A stretch of 64,000 bases of DNA, from assembly GCF_900269665.1 (NCBI RefSeq), contig NZ_LT985361.1, positions 4,953,471-5,017,470 of the forward strand, written 5' to 3'. The notes under the pieces are model-generated. The model saw only the letters and a list, made by a program, of their open reading frames with translations. It searched no databases and was not told the origin of the DNA. The stretch comes from Nocardia suismassiliense (lineage in GTDB: Bacteria; Actinomycetota; Actinomycetes; Mycobacteriales; Mycobacteriaceae). The translations under genes and the position numbers were made by a program. Each line of letters starts with the position of its first letter. Position 1 is the stretch's first letter. This document shows positions 25,580-34,584 of the stretch, piece after piece.

Positions 25580-26593
25580 TCAGCCGACAACCCGCTCGGG
25601 TGCGGCCGCGGCCATCGCGGCGCCGGTCAGCTCGACCGAGCGCACCCGATCCTCGATCTGCGTGGCCTGGTGGGTGAGGATCAGCTCGTCGGCCTCGATC
25701 GAGGCGGCGAAATCGTCGAGATACGAACGGACTTCGTCGGGTGTGCCGACGGCGGTGTACTGGGTCATCGAGGCGAGCTGGCGACCGTTGGGTGAGGCGA
25801 GGAACGCGTCGATCTCTTCGTCGGTGTAGCGCACGTCCGCGGCACCGCGCTTGATCATCATGCGCGCCCGGGCACGGTAGGCGATCGTCTTCTGCGCGAC
25901 GGCGTCGTCGGTGTCGTGCGCGGCGAACACATTGACGCCGGCCATCACGTACGGCTCCGCCAGCTGCTCCGAGGGCCGGAAGCTGTCACGGTAGACGGCG
26001 ACCGCCTGATGCAACGCGTCCGGCGCGAAGTGTGACGCGAAGGCGTACGGCAGACCCAGCTGTGCGGCGAGCTGCGCACCGAACAGCGACGAACCCAGGA
26101 TGTACAGTGGCACAACCCCTTCCGCGCGCGGCACCGCCTGCACGCCGGGCACCCGCGAACGACCCGTCAGATAACCCTGAAGTTCGAGCACGTCCTGCGG
26201 GAACGAGTCCGCCGACGACGGATTGCGGCGCAGCGCGAGCATGGTCTTCTGATCGCTGCCCGGCGCGCGGCCGAGCCCGAGGTCGATGCGCCCGGGAAAC
26301 AGCGTCTCCAGCGTGCCGAACTGTTCGGCGATCACCAGCGGCGAGTGGTTGGGCAGCATGATGCCGCCGGAGCCGAGCCGGATGGTGTCGGTGTGCGCCG
26401 CGACGTAGCCGATCAGCACGCTCGTGGCACTGGAAGCGATCGAACCCATGTTGTGGTGTTCGGCGTACCAGACGCGACGATAACCGCTCCCTTCGGCAGC
26501 CTGCGCCAAGGCGACGCTGTTGCCGAAACTGTCGCGCGCGGACTGGCCGGGCGCGATCGACGCCAGGTCGAGGATGGACAGAGCAGTCGACAT
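25580..26593 (-). CDS. LLM-class flavin-dependent oxidoreductase
   Basis: 337 residues from ATG 26593. Luciferase-like monooxygenase fold: LSILDLASIAPGQSARDSF start, VWYAEHHNMGSIASSA, GSGGIMLPNHSPLVIAEQFG, FPGRIDLGLGRAPGSD and the C-terminal VGTPDEVRSYLDDF. These match the MsnO8/bacterial-luciferase-like subgroup that uses FMNH2 supplied by a separate reductase. It follows the ArsR-type gene by 20 bases and is probably in its operon. Confidence 0.92.
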   Translation of the reverse strand: MSTALSILDLASIAPGQSARDSFGNSVALAQAAEGSGYRRVWYAEHHNMGSIASSATSVLIGYVAAHTDTIRLGSGGIMLPNHSPLVIAEQFGTLETLFPGRIDLGLGRAPGSDQKTMLALRRNPSSADSFPQDVLELQGYLTGRSRVPGVQAVPRAEGVVPLYILGSSLFGAQLAAQLGLPYAFASHFAPDALHQAVAVYRDSFRPSEQLAEPYVMAGVNVFAAHDTDDAVAQKTIAYRARARMMIKRGAADVRYTDEEIDAFLASPNGRQLASMTQYTAVGTPDEVRSYLDDFAASIEADELILTHQATQIEDRVRSVELTGAAMAAAAPERVVG

Positions 26594-26613
26594 AGGAGGT
26601 TGCCTTTCGTAGG

Positions 26614-26916
26614 TCAGAGAACGCGGTGCAGTTGTTCGGTGAAGGCGCGGATGCGGGCGTCGTCGCGGCGGTAGTAGATCCACTGCCCGCGCCGGGTCGC
26701 GCTGAGAAACCCGGCGCGCTGCAGGATCGCCAGATGCGCCGACATCGTCGAGGCCGACGTCCCCGCCTTCTGCTGGATGAGGCCGACGCATACGCCCAGC
26801 TCAGCCGTCTCGTCCGCGCGTTCCGGGAAATGCACGTCCGGCTCCTTGAGCCACTCCAGCACGCGCAACCGCGTCTCGTTCGCCAGCGCCTTGCACTCGT
26901 CGAGCACACTCACCAC
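26614..26916 (-). CDS. ArsR family winged-helix regulator
   Basis: 100 residues. DNA-binding core MSAHLAILQRAGFLSATRRG with the wing WIYYRR; N-terminal ALANETRLRVLEWL is typical of ArsR/SmtB. Two Cys are present (Cys8 and Cys43) but no obvious metal site, so the inducer may be redox or an organic molecule. It leads the operon with the flavin monooxygenase. Tandem GTG codons at 26916 and 26913 are the start candidates. Confidence 0.88.
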   Translation of the reverse strand: MVSVLDECKALANETRLRVLEWLKEPDVHFPERADETAELGVCVGLIQQKAGTSASTMSAHLAILQRAGFLSATRRGQWIYYRRDDARIRAFTEQLHRVL

Positions 26917-26926
26917 CCTTCGGCAT

Positions 26927-26942
26927 TTCGCTAATTAACGAA
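26927..26942. promoter_or_regulatory. Operator upstream of the ArsR/monooxygenase operon
   Basis: TTCGCTAATTAACGAA is a near-perfect palindrome (14 of 16 positions symmetric) ten bases upstream of the regulator start, in an otherwise GC-rich context. This fits autorepression by the ArsR-type protein. Confidence 0.55.
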
Positions 26943-27048
26943 CTTACGCCGCACCCCCGCATCCGGCACCATGACGCTGCTCACTCGCCACAGCCGGCAC
27001 ACCGCCGCCGCGCTTTCGCCCACCCGAGCGCAACACCCGCTCCCTGCG

Positions 27049-27151
27049 CTACACCGAAAGCCCGTCGCGTAACCTGCTCGTCGCAGTGACGACCGCGCCC
27101 GCCTGAACCGCTACCAACCGTTCCAGCGACACCGCCTCACCCGGCACCAGG
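27049..27151 (-). pseudogene. Duplicated C-terminal fragment of the M14-type gene
   Basis: Read leftwards the frame gives PGEAVSLERLVAVQAGAVVT then ATSRLRDGLSV and a stop at 27049. The intact gene ends PGEPVPLERLVAIQAGAIVT, AASRLRDGRPV. The nucleotide match continues into downstream sequence (a GCACCA-GACGCTGCTCAC block near 26970 and again near 27143), so the 3' end and trailer of the gene were tandemly duplicated and then decayed. Confidence 0.75.
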
Positions 27152-27187
27152 ACGCTGCTCACTTACCATCCGGACCGACCTCGAGCA

Positions 27188-28633
27188 TCAGACCGGACGC
27201 CCGTCGCGCAACCTGCTCGCCGCCGTGACGATCGCGCCCGCTTGAATCGCCACCAACCGTTCCAACGGCACCGGCTCACCCGGGGCATTGCGCTCGACGT
27301 CAGCGCTCCAACCATCGAATATCGCACCGACCCTAGCCCTTTCGGCCGCCAGCGACGGGTCGCGCTGCAACTCCTCGTCGAGCAACCGCAGCAGCATCCC
27401 CCCGGCACGCAGGCGCTGCGCCGCGACCCAGAAGTACTCCTCGATGAAGATCTCGCCCAGGGTTGCGCGGCGGTCCTGACCGGCGGCCGCGTCCCGCTCC
27501 GCGGCCAGCTCCCCGAGTGCCCAGCCCATACCCCGGAGCGACCGTTCGAACGGACTGCGGCCGGTCAATCGATCACCCAACCCATCGAGCACCCCGGTCA
27601 CCAGCGCAGCGATCTCACGATACGCCGTTGCGGTGGAACGCATTACGTCGTTCCATGACCGTTCACTCGGCGTCTGGTCGGCGATCCGCGGGTCTGTCCA
27701 GAGCGGCAACTCACTCACCAGCACCGCCGTCCCGTAGGGCGCCGCATAATCCAGGCTGCCCCCGCCGCCGATCCCCGCCACCGGATCGACTCCGACCGCC
27801 AGCCAGGCGTCGGCCATCTTCGCGAAGGTCGGCAGCTCGTAAATCCCTTCCGCCCACCGTGCCCCACCGGGCGCATCCGGTTCCCCCTGATGCCGCGGCA
27901 CCCCCGCGTCGTCCAGCAATTGGACCAGCGCCGACCAGTAGTCGGCGTCCCCGCCGGAGCAATAGTAGAAGCCACCACCGAAGTCGCCATTGTGCAGCGA
28001 CGCGATCAGCGCGGGCCGAGTTCGATCGATCAGCGTCATCAGCGCCCGCGTCTCCGGCATCGGCACCCCGACTTGCTTGTCCCGCCAGGTGATGGGAAAA
28101 CACCACTCCGGCTGCTCGGGCCCCGCCGGACGGTAGAACTCGCGCGCCACCGCGGTCCGGGTGCGCGGTCCGGCGAACCATCCCTCGTTGAGCCGCGTCC
28201 CATCCGGGTCCACGCACGGCACGAAATGCCAAGTGGCGCCGAGAGTGTCCGCTTCGCCACGAGCCAACCTGCCGAGCAGATGCCGGATCGTCGCCATGCC
28301 GATCGGCTCGTTCGGATGCGGGTTGCCGAACACGAGCAGGTGCCGTTCCCCCGACCCCACTCGGACCTCGCGGATCGCATCCCCGCTGCTCGACCGCCCG
28401 ATCTCCTCGACCGCGACCTTGTCCGGGTGCGCGGCGACCAGCTCGTCCACGAACCTGTTGAGCTCGTCCACCGTCGGAAACGCGTCGATCTTTTCGACCG
28501 GTCCGACGATCCGCGCCACTTCGTCCACCACCCGCACCGACTCCACCGCGCCACGCCCGCAACCGGCCGCCACCGCCACACCCAGTCCTGCCACCAGCGC
28601 GAACAGCCCGCGCCGCTCCAGTTCGACCATCAT
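27188..28633 (-). CDS. M14-type zinc carboxypeptidase, probable lipoprotein
   Basis: 481 residues. N-terminal segment ALVAGLGVAVAAGCGRG resembles a lipobox (Cys25). The peptidase domain shows IGRSSSGDAIREVRVG, the zinc site NPHPNEPIG (His-x-x-Glu), VPCVDPDGTRLNEGW and the third ligand His in LIASLHNGDFGGGF. The final helical domain of about 130 residues is not typical for M14. Divergent from a TetR gene across a short operator-bearing gap, so it is probably regulated by it. Confidence 0.82.
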   Translation of the reverse strand: MMVELERRGLFALVAGLGVAVAAGCGRGAVESVRVVDEVARIVGPVEKIDAFPTVDELNRFVDELVAAHPDKVAVEEIGRSSSGDAIREVRVGSGERHLLVFGNPHPNEPIGMATIRHLLGRLARGEADTLGATWHFVPCVDPDGTRLNEGWFAGPRTRTAVAREFYRPAGPEQPEWCFPITWRDKQVGVPMPETRALMTLIDRTRPALIASLHNGDFGGGFYYCSGGDADYWSALVQLLDDAGVPRHQGEPDAPGGARWAEGIYELPTFAKMADAWLAVGVDPVAGIGGGGSLDYAAPYGTAVLVSELPLWTDPRIADQTPSERSWNDVMRSTATAYREIAALVTGVLDGLGDRLTGRSPFERSLRGMGWALGELAAERDAAAGQDRRATLGEIFIEEYFWVAAQRLRAGGMLLRLLDEELQRDPSLAAERARVGAIFDGWSADVERNAPGEPVPLERLVAIQAGAIVTAASRLRDGRPV

Positions 28634-28651
28634 GCCTCTTTCGATATTCTG

Positions 28652-28665
28652 ATTATTTCAATAAT
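28652..28665. promoter_or_regulatory. Operator in the M14/TetR divergent gap
   Basis: Perfect inverted repeat ATTATT-TC-AATAAT within the 49-base, very AT-rich gap between the divergent starts at 28633 and 28683. It is well placed to control both genes. Confidence 0.65.
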
Positions 28666-28682
28666 GAGATTATCATGGGCTC

Positions 28683-29288
28683 ATGCGACGTGCGGAGATC
28701 CGGGAGAACACCCGAACGGCCCTGATCACGGCGGCGATCACCGAGATCGCCGCCCACGGTTACCAGTCCGCCCGCCTCGGCGATATCGCCGACCGCGCGG
28801 GCTTGACCACGGGTGCGATCTACTCGATCTTCGGCAGCAAACAAACGCTGCTCTTCGCCGCGATCCACCGGATAGTCGCGGAGTACCACGACACCTTCCG
28901 CCCGCTGACCGACCCCGACCTGCCGCTCGCCGAGGTGCTACGCGGCTACGCGGCCGCGGTCCTCGACGCGGCAGCGGAAAACCGCGCCCGCGAATACTTC
29001 GCGTTCGAACTGGAGGCCATGGCCGCCACCCTCCGCGATCCGCAGTTGATGTCGGACGTGGACGAGCAGGTCCCGAGCAATCTCGATCTACTGAAGGAAC
29101 TGCTCATCGATCACCCGATCGACCAGGCCGACGGTCCCAGGACAACCGCCGAGCAGGTGGCCCGGCTGGCGCCCGCGGTGCATGCGCTGATGACCGGGTT
29201 CGCGCAATACGCGATCGTCGAGCCCGCTCAGATCGACCGCGACTACGTGAACGAGTCCCTCGTCGCGCTCCTCACACTCATCGACTGA
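28683..29288 (+). CDS. TetR family transcriptional regulator
   Basis: 201 residues. N-terminal helix-turn-helix: TRTALITAAITEIAAHGY, RLGDIADRAGLTTGAIYSIF, GSKQTLLFAAI. The C-terminal ligand-binding domain is all-helical and variable. Divergent from the M14-type gene with a palindromic site between, so local repression is likely. The ligand is unknown. Confidence 0.9.
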   Translation: MRRAEIRENTRTALITAAITEIAAHGYQSARLGDIADRAGLTTGAIYSIFGSKQTLLFAAIHRIVAEYHDTFRPLTDPDLPLAEVLRGYAAAVLDAAAENRAREYFAFELEAMAATLRDPQLMSDVDEQVPSNLDLLKELLIDHPIDQADGPRTTAEQVARLAPAVHALMTGFAQYAIVEPAQIDRDYVNESLVALLTLID

Positions 29289-29301
29289 CCGGAATGCCTT
29301 C

Positions 29302-30519
29302 CTAGACAGGCGGTCTCAGCGACTCGCCGGATACCTCGACGTCACCACACGTCATCGCAGGCAGGATCTCGGGTACCCCGGCGACCTTGCGCCGCGGCCT
29401 GCTCGGCGACTCGTCCTGACCCGCGATCGCCACCGCGTTGCCACCCCGGCGCTTCGCCCGATACATCGCCGAATCGGAACTCCGCAGCAGCCGGCGGAAG
29501 GTACTCGCGGTGTACGGATCACCGTCGATGACCGCGACGCCAACGCTGGCGGTGATCTGCACCGGCAGATCGGGCATGGTCTCGATCGCCCGGCACAGCC
29601 GCTCACCGACCGTGGCCGCGTCCTCGCGCAAGCACCCGACGACCACGAACTCCTCGCCGCCGGTGCGCGCGAGCAGTGCATCGGCATCGACCACTTCGCG
29701 TAACCGTTGCGCGGTCCGCGTCAGCACTTCGTCGCCGAACGGGTGGCCGAAGGTGTCGTTGACGGCTTTGAACCGGTCCATGTCCAGGGTCGCGACGTAG
29801 GCCGACCCGCCGCGGCAGTGCACGAGGTGCGCCGAGAGGTGGGCGTCGAGTCCGCGCCGGTTCAGCAGCCCGGTGAGCGGGTCCGACAGCGCGTCGGCCC
29901 GCAGCAGCCAGTGGCAGAACTGCACGAAGGGCAGCATGACGCCCACCACGACGAGCATGACCAGGATGACCGCGAGGCCGAGGGCCAGATCTTCTTTCCG
30001 GTATGCGCCGTCCGCATGCCCGGCCTCGGCGAGCGTCCCGTTCACCATCAGTACCGCCAGCACGATGCTCGTCAACAGCGTCCAACCGATATGCAGCGCC
30101 AGAATTCGCGGACCGTGAAATACGGTGACATACGCACCCATCGCTGTCAGCAGCACGACGCCCAATACTCCGACGACGCGGTCGTGCACCAGCAAATCAT
30201 TGGCGGTGGTGTCGATATCGAAAAGCACGATCCAGGCGAGTGATTCGCGCTCGCGCGGCCACGGCAGAAACCACCACCGCAAAGTCCAGGCCCCCGCGAC
30301 GGTCGCCTCGACGCCGCCTTGCACCTGCCCGACCCACCCGGCGACGTCACCTTGGGCCACCGACGCGAGCACCGCGATCAACAGCATGACCAGCCCGCCC
30401 GCGCCGAGCATGAACTTGAATCGACCGAGCGCACCGTGCGATTCGAAGGTCTCGACCAGGGCACGGTAATCGACCGGGTCTCGCCACCATGTTCGAAACA
30501 TCGATCGATCGCCGGTCAA
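29302..30519 (-). CDS. Membrane-bound diguanylate cyclase (GGDEF)
   Basis: 405 residues. About six membrane segments in residues 35-215, then a GGDEF domain: DPLTGLLNRRGLDAHL, TLDMDRFKAVNDTFGHPFGD, active-site loop RTGGEEFVVV, and SDSAMYRAKRRGGN. The intact GGEEF motif predicts synthesis of cyclic di-GMP. An inhibitory RxxD five residues before the motif is not evident. A second in-frame ATG at 30501 could be the start. It converges on the TetR gene with 13 bases between stops. Confidence 0.9.
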   Translation of the reverse strand: MTGDRSMFRTWWRDPVDYRALVETFESHGALGRFKFMLGAGGLVMLLIAVLASVAQGDVAGWVGQVQGGVEATVAGAWTLRWWFLPWPRERESLAWIVLFDIDTTANDLLVHDRVVGVLGVVLLTAMGAYVTVFHGPRILALHIGWTLLTSIVLAVLMVNGTLAEAGHADGAYRKEDLALGLAVILVMLVVVGVMLPFVQFCHWLLRADALSDPLTGLLNRRGLDAHLSAHLVHCRGGSAYVATLDMDRFKAVNDTFGHPFGDEVLTRTAQRLREVVDADALLARTGGEEFVVVGCLREDAATVGERLCRAIETMPDLPVQITASVGVAVIDGDPYTASTFRRLLRSSDSAMYRAKRRGGNAVAIAGQDESPSRPRRKVAGVPEILPAMTCGDVEVSGESLRPPV

Positions 30520-30697
30520 TGAATACCGCCTTTGGTCGACTACGGACCCGGGCGTCGGCCCGGGATCCCCCTGGTCATCCAGCTTGGCGTGCTAATCGAC
30601 ATTAAGGCGGTCCAGCAAATCGTGCAATGTGAGATCGGCACACTACCGATTTCGTTTAGCACGGCTTATCCTGGTGGCCGTTCCGCAGGCCGCGTGA

Positions 30698-31228
30698 TCA
30701 TTTCTTCCGCGCGCGGTAGGCCGCGACGGCATTGCGGTTTCCGCAGGTGGTGCCGCAGTAACGCCGTGAGCGGTTGCGGGACAGGTCCAGCACGAGACCC
30801 TCGCACGTACTGTCCGCACAGACCGACAGCCGACTCAGCTCGTCGGAGCGGATCAGATCGATCATCGCCATCGCGGTCTCGACGGCGATTCGCACCGGCA
30901 ACGGCGCCTCCGACGGCACCGCGTGAATGTGGTAATCGACATCGCCGTGCCGAACGAGCTGTGGCACGGCCCGATGCTCCGCCAGCGTCTCGTTCACCAG
31001 CCGGGTCGCGGTATCGCGATCGCTGGTGAGCATTCGGCGCAGCGGCGCCCGCAGTGCTCGCACCTGCGCGAGCTCCGCCGTGTCGCCGGCGTGCACACCG
31101 GTGTAGGTGTGTTTGACGAAAAACTCTGCGAGCTGGTCGATTTCGGTCAGTGTATCCGGCTCCTCCGCCGAGTTCACCAGCTCCACCGCGGCCATCAGCG
31201 CCGCCTCGGTGTCATGAGCAAAAGTCAT
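30698..31228 (-). CDS. CGNR zinc-finger regulator (ABATE domain)
   Basis: 176 residues. N-terminal ABATE-type ligand/dimer domain (LMAAVELVNSAEEPDTLTEI), C-terminal zinc finger LSVCADSTCEGLVLDLSRNR followed by RRYCGTTCGNRNAVAAYRAR, which contains the CGNR signature. Such proteins are stress-linked transcription factors. It is divergent from an EamA exporter with 38 bases between starts, a frequent pairing. Confidence 0.9.
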   Translation of the reverse strand: MTFAHDTEAALMAAVELVNSAEEPDTLTEIDQLAEFFVKHTYTGVHAGDTAELAQVRALRAPLRRMLTSDRDTATRLVNETLAEHRAVPQLVRHGDVDYHIHAVPSEAPLPVRIAVETAMAMIDLIRSDELSRLSVCADSTCEGLVLDLSRNRSRRYCGTTCGNRNAVAAYRARKK

Positions 31229-31230
31229 GT

Positions 31231-31259
31231 TGACATATTACATGGACCCTCATACCGTC
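31231..31259 (+). promoter_or_regulatory. Promoter of the EamA exporter, probably leaderless
   Basis: TTGACA (31231-31236), exactly 17 bases, TACCGT (31254-31259). The expected start of transcription is at or next to the ATG at 31267 and no Shine-Dalgarno is seen, which points to a leaderless mRNA. Confidence 0.55.
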
Positions 31260-31266
31260 ATTACCC

Positions 31267-32256
31267 ATGGCTACGATGACTCATGACACGGCCGCTCAGC
31301 GGCTGAAATCCGGACTGATCCTCGCGGTGCTGTCCGCCTCGTCGTTCGGCCTCTCCGGCCCGCTGGCCCGCGGTTTGATGAACGCGGGCTGGAGCGCCGC
31401 CTCCGTGGTGGCGATCCGCGTGCTGGTGGCCGCCGCCGTGCTGGTGCCGATCGCGGTGGTGCAGTTGCACGGCGAATGGCATCTGTTGCGCCGCAACGCA
31501 TTTCTGATCACCGCGTACGGCCTGGTGGCCGTCGCCGGTACCCAGCTCGCGTACTTCAACGCCGTAGCGCACATGGAAGTCGGGGTGGCGCTGCTCATCG
31601 AATACACCGCGCCGATCGCCGTGGTCGGCTGGTTGTGGCTGCGGCACCGCCAACGCCCGGGTGCCGCGACGGTCGCCGGCGCCGTGCTCGGTATCACCGG
31701 CTTGTTCCTGGTCATCGACCTGCGTTCCGGCATGACGACCAGCTGGGTGGGCCTCGCGTGGGCTTTGGCCGCCATGGTCGGCGCGGCGGGCTACTTCGTG
31801 CTCTCCGCGCAGGGCGACGGCACGCTGCCCGGCACCGTGCTCGCCGCCGGTGGACTCCTCATCGGTGGACTCGGCCTGCTCGCCGCGGGCGCGGTCGGCA
31901 TCGTCCCGCTGCACGCGACCACGAATCCTGTTGTCTTTCAGAGCTTCACTATCGCCTGGTGGCCGCCGGTGCTCGCGCTCGGCACGGTGACCGCCGCGCT
32001 CGCCTACGTCTCCGGCATCGCCGCGACCCGCCTGCTCGGCTCCCGCCTCGCCTCGTTCGTTGCCCTCTTCGAGGTACTCGCCGCGCTGCTCTTCGCCTGG
32101 GCGCTGCTCGGCGAGGCACCGCGGCTCATCCAATTGCTCGGCGGCACACTGATTCTGGTCGGCGTGGTGGTGGTACGGCGTGGTGAACTCAATGCCGAAT
32201 CCGTAGCCGAATTCAGCCCCGAAGGTCAGGTGCTCGACGACGCTCCGCGCAGTTGA
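31267..32256 (+). CDS. EamA/DMT superfamily transporter
   Basis: 329 residues, ten membrane helices in two EamA repeats. Recognisable parts: LILAVLSASSFGLSGPLARG, AVAGTQLAYFNAVAHMEVGV, LLIEYTAPIAVVGWLW and the second-repeat VALFEVLAALLFAWALLGEAP. The family exports amino-acid-like or other small metabolites. Control by the divergent CGNR protein is likely. The last 31 bases overlap the 3' end of the convergent EEP gene. Confidence 0.9.
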   Translation: MATMTHDTAAQRLKSGLILAVLSASSFGLSGPLARGLMNAGWSAASVVAIRVLVAAAVLVPIAVVQLHGEWHLLRRNAFLITAYGLVAVAGTQLAYFNAVAHMEVGVALLIEYTAPIAVVGWLWLRHRQRPGAATVAGAVLGITGLFLVIDLRSGMTTSWVGLAWALAAMVGAAGYFVLSAQGDGTLPGTVLAAGGLLIGGLGLLAAGAVGIVPLHATTNPVVFQSFTIAWWPPVLALGTVTAALAYVSGIAATRLLGSRLASFVALFEVLAALLFAWALLGEAPRLIQLLGGTLILVGVVVVRRGELNAESVAEFSPEGQVLDDAPRS

Positions 32257-33194
32257 ACCCGAGCGACCAGGGCGCGATGATCCGCACCGGGCAACCCCAC
32301 GGTCTCCACCGCGACCGCACGGCCCTCGGCGACCAGGATGTGGTCGATTCCGACCAGCGGCGGGAAGCGCTTGTCGGTCGGGTAAGTGACCAGGTGACCG
32401 GCGCCCGCCTGTTCCGCGGCGTCGCCGAACCGTCCGGACAACATCGAGCGGTACTGCGCGTGGTCGAAGGTCGCGTTGAAGTCCCCGCCGACGATGGCCG
32501 GCCGGTTCGCCGGCGCTCGCTCGAGAATCTCGTGCAGCCGGGACAGCTCATCGGCCCATACCTGCGTGCCGTACACCGGTGGCACCGGATGGAAGGCGAA
32601 CACCGAGACCGGGCCGACGTCCGGAATGGTTGCCGTGGCCGAGATCTGGTTCAGCACGAATCCGTCGTACTCGACGGTGTCCGTCAGCGGATAGGTGCTC
32701 CAGATTCCGGTCCCGGTCGCGGTCCGTCCCGGTGACAGATACCGGTGCGGCAGCAACTGATCGAGCCCGGACCGGCCGAGCGCCTCGACCGCCGACGGTG
32801 TGAGCTCGTTGACGGTGAGCACCGCGATGTCGCGGGCCCGAACCTCATCGACCAGCGCCCGCGGATCTGCCCCGTCGAACAGCAGATTCGCCTGCATCGC
32901 CGACACACTGTGTTCGCCGGCCTCGCCCGAGCCACCGACATAGAGCGGAGTCTGCGTCCACAGCGCGCCCGCCAGCACCACGACCGCGACTGCCGCACCG
33001 ATCCAATACCGCGTGGCGGCGAATGCCACCGCACCGAGCAACGCGCACGCCATCAGGTAGGGCGCACCCGAAGCCGCCAAGACCAGCAACTCGAGACCCG
33101 ACCGGCTGAAGTGCAATGCGATCCCGGCGACCCCGGCCAGCGTGGCACTCCAGGCAGCCAGGTGCACACCGACCCGAATCCATTTCGACTTCAC
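32226..33194 (-). CDS. Membrane-anchored endonuclease/exonuclease/phosphatase (EEP) family protein
   Basis: 322 residues. Three N-terminal membrane helices (to about residue 90) place the catalytic domain outside the membrane. EEP motifs: QANLLFDGADPRALVDEV, VLTVNELTPSAVEAL (metal Glu), VGGDFNATFDHAQY and the terminal GIDHILVAEG...DHRALVARV with the catalytic Asp-His. Could cleave phosphodiesters of nucleic acids or lipids; which one cannot be told. It overlaps the EamA gene tail to tail. Confidence 0.88.
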   Translation of the reverse strand: MKSKWIRVGVHLAAWSATLAGVAGIALHFSRSGLELLVLAASGAPYLMACALLGAVAFAATRYWIGAAVAVVVLAGALWTQTPLYVGGSGEAGEHSVSAMQANLLFDGADPRALVDEVRARDIAVLTVNELTPSAVEALGRSGLDQLLPHRYLSPGRTATGTGIWSTYPLTDTVEYDGFVLNQISATATIPDVGPVSVFAFHPVPPVYGTQVWADELSRLHEILERAPANRPAIVGGDFNATFDHAQYRSMLSGRFGDAAEQAGAGHLVTYPTDKRFPPLVGIDHILVAEGRAVAVETVGLPGADHRALVARVQLRGASSST

Positions 33195-33260
33195 ACCCGA
33201 CAGCCAAACACGAGCTCATGGCCGCAGGCCAATAGCCGATGCCGCTGGACCGGGCCGCTG

Positions 33261-34493
33261 TCACACCGTGCGTTCGTCCAAGCGAGCCTGCTCGACGGGT
33301 TCGATGGGGCCCAGGCCATCGATGGAAGTACGCGGGACCGCAGCCATGGCCAGCAGACCGATCGCGGCGACCGCAGCGAAAAGATAGAAGCCCCAAGGGT
33401 TTGCGGAACCCACGACGATGAGCCAGCCGGTGATCGTCGGCCCGAAGATCGCGCCGAGGCGGCCGACCCCCGAAGCGAGCCCCAGCGCGGTGGCGCGAAT
33501 CTCGGCCGGATAGGCCTGAGTCACGTAGGCGTAGATGAGGACCTGCGCGGAGAACACGAAGACTCCGGTGACCAGCACCAACCCGTTGAGCAGCACCGTG
33601 CTGGAAATCTTGATGCTCAGCAACGCCAGGAAAACCGCCGCCGCACCGAACCACACCAGCACCGTCGGTTTGATGCCCCGCCGGTCAGCGAGCGTCCCCG
33701 CCGTCAGCAGACCGATCACCGCGCCGATGTTCAACATCAACAGCACCGTCAACGAGGTCGACATGTTGTACCCGGCATCACGCATCAACTTCGGCAGCCA
33801 GGTGTTCAGACCGTAAACAAGCAGCAGCCCCATGAACGAGCCGACCCAAACTCCCAGCGTCGCACGCAGATACAACGGCTTCAGCAACACCGCAGGCCGA
33901 ACCCGGATAGGCGCGTTCTTGGCCGCGAGGAACGCCGCGGACTCCGGCAGTTTCAGCCAGACCACCGGCACCAGCACGAACCCCGCCACGCCACCCAGAT
34001 AGAACAGTGGTTCCCAGCGCGGAACGAGCTGGAGTGCGAGCAGCGCGGCGAACACCGCTCCGACGTGGTATCCGGTCATGGTGATCGTGCTCGCGAAGGC
34101 CCGGCGGGACGCGGGCATGTGCTCGGCCATCAAGGTCAGCGCGGGCGGCATACACGCGCCGAGCCCGATGCCGGCGATCAGCCGGAACATCGCGAACATG
34201 CCGACCGAGCCTGCCAGCGGGATCACCGCGGTGAACAGCGAGAACAATACGATCGAGCCGAGCAGCATCCATCGGCGCCCGTAACGATCGGTCACCGGTC
34301 CCGACCCGGTGGCCCCGATGGCCACGCCCACCAGCGACATCGTCGCGGCGAAAGTCGCACCGGCAGCGGTGAATCCGAGGTGGTCCTGATCGATGAGGGT
34401 GGGTATGACGGCCCCGAGGACGACGAGGTCATACCCCTCCAGCAGCACGGTCAGCCAGCAGAGCACGGCCGGCCACGACAGCAACTTGTTCAT
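33261..34493 (-). CDS. MFS transporter, aromatic acid:H+ symporter type
   Basis: 410 residues, twelve membrane helices. MFS signature between helices 2 and 3: GSGPVTDRYGRRWMLLGS; N-terminal LTVLLEGYDLVVLGAVIPTL has the Asp of the aromatic acid:H+ symporter family; second-half motif ADRRGIKPTV. It lies 91 bases downstream of lanB on the same strand, but the family imports aromatic acids, so a role in lanthipeptide export is not supported. It is probably an unrelated neighbour. Confidence 0.88.
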   Translation of the reverse strand: MNKLLSWPAVLCWLTVLLEGYDLVVLGAVIPTLIDQDHLGFTAAGATFAATMSLVGVAIGATGSGPVTDRYGRRWMLLGSIVLFSLFTAVIPLAGSVGMFAMFRLIAGIGLGACMPPALTLMAEHMPASRRAFASTITMTGYHVGAVFAALLALQLVPRWEPLFYLGGVAGFVLVPVVWLKLPESAAFLAAKNAPIRVRPAVLLKPLYLRATLGVWVGSFMGLLLVYGLNTWLPKLMRDAGYNMSTSLTVLLMLNIGAVIGLLTAGTLADRRGIKPTVLVWFGAAAVFLALLSIKISSTVLLNGLVLVTGVFVFSAQVLIYAYVTQAYPAEIRATALGLASGVGRLGAIFGPTITGWLIVVGSANPWGFYLFAAVAAIGLLAMAAVPRTSIDGLGPIEPVEQARLDERTV

Positions 34494-34584
34494 AGCAGTG
34501 TCCGATTCTGTTATGCAGTTGTGACTGTCATCACGCTACCTCGGAACGGCGGCGCGCACCCCTGTAAGCCGCAGAGCAGCAACA

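Noticed and set aside
33261..34493. MFS gene as lanthipeptide exporter
   Set aside because: Sequence features are those of aromatic acid:H+ importers; the divergent ABC protein is the better candidate.
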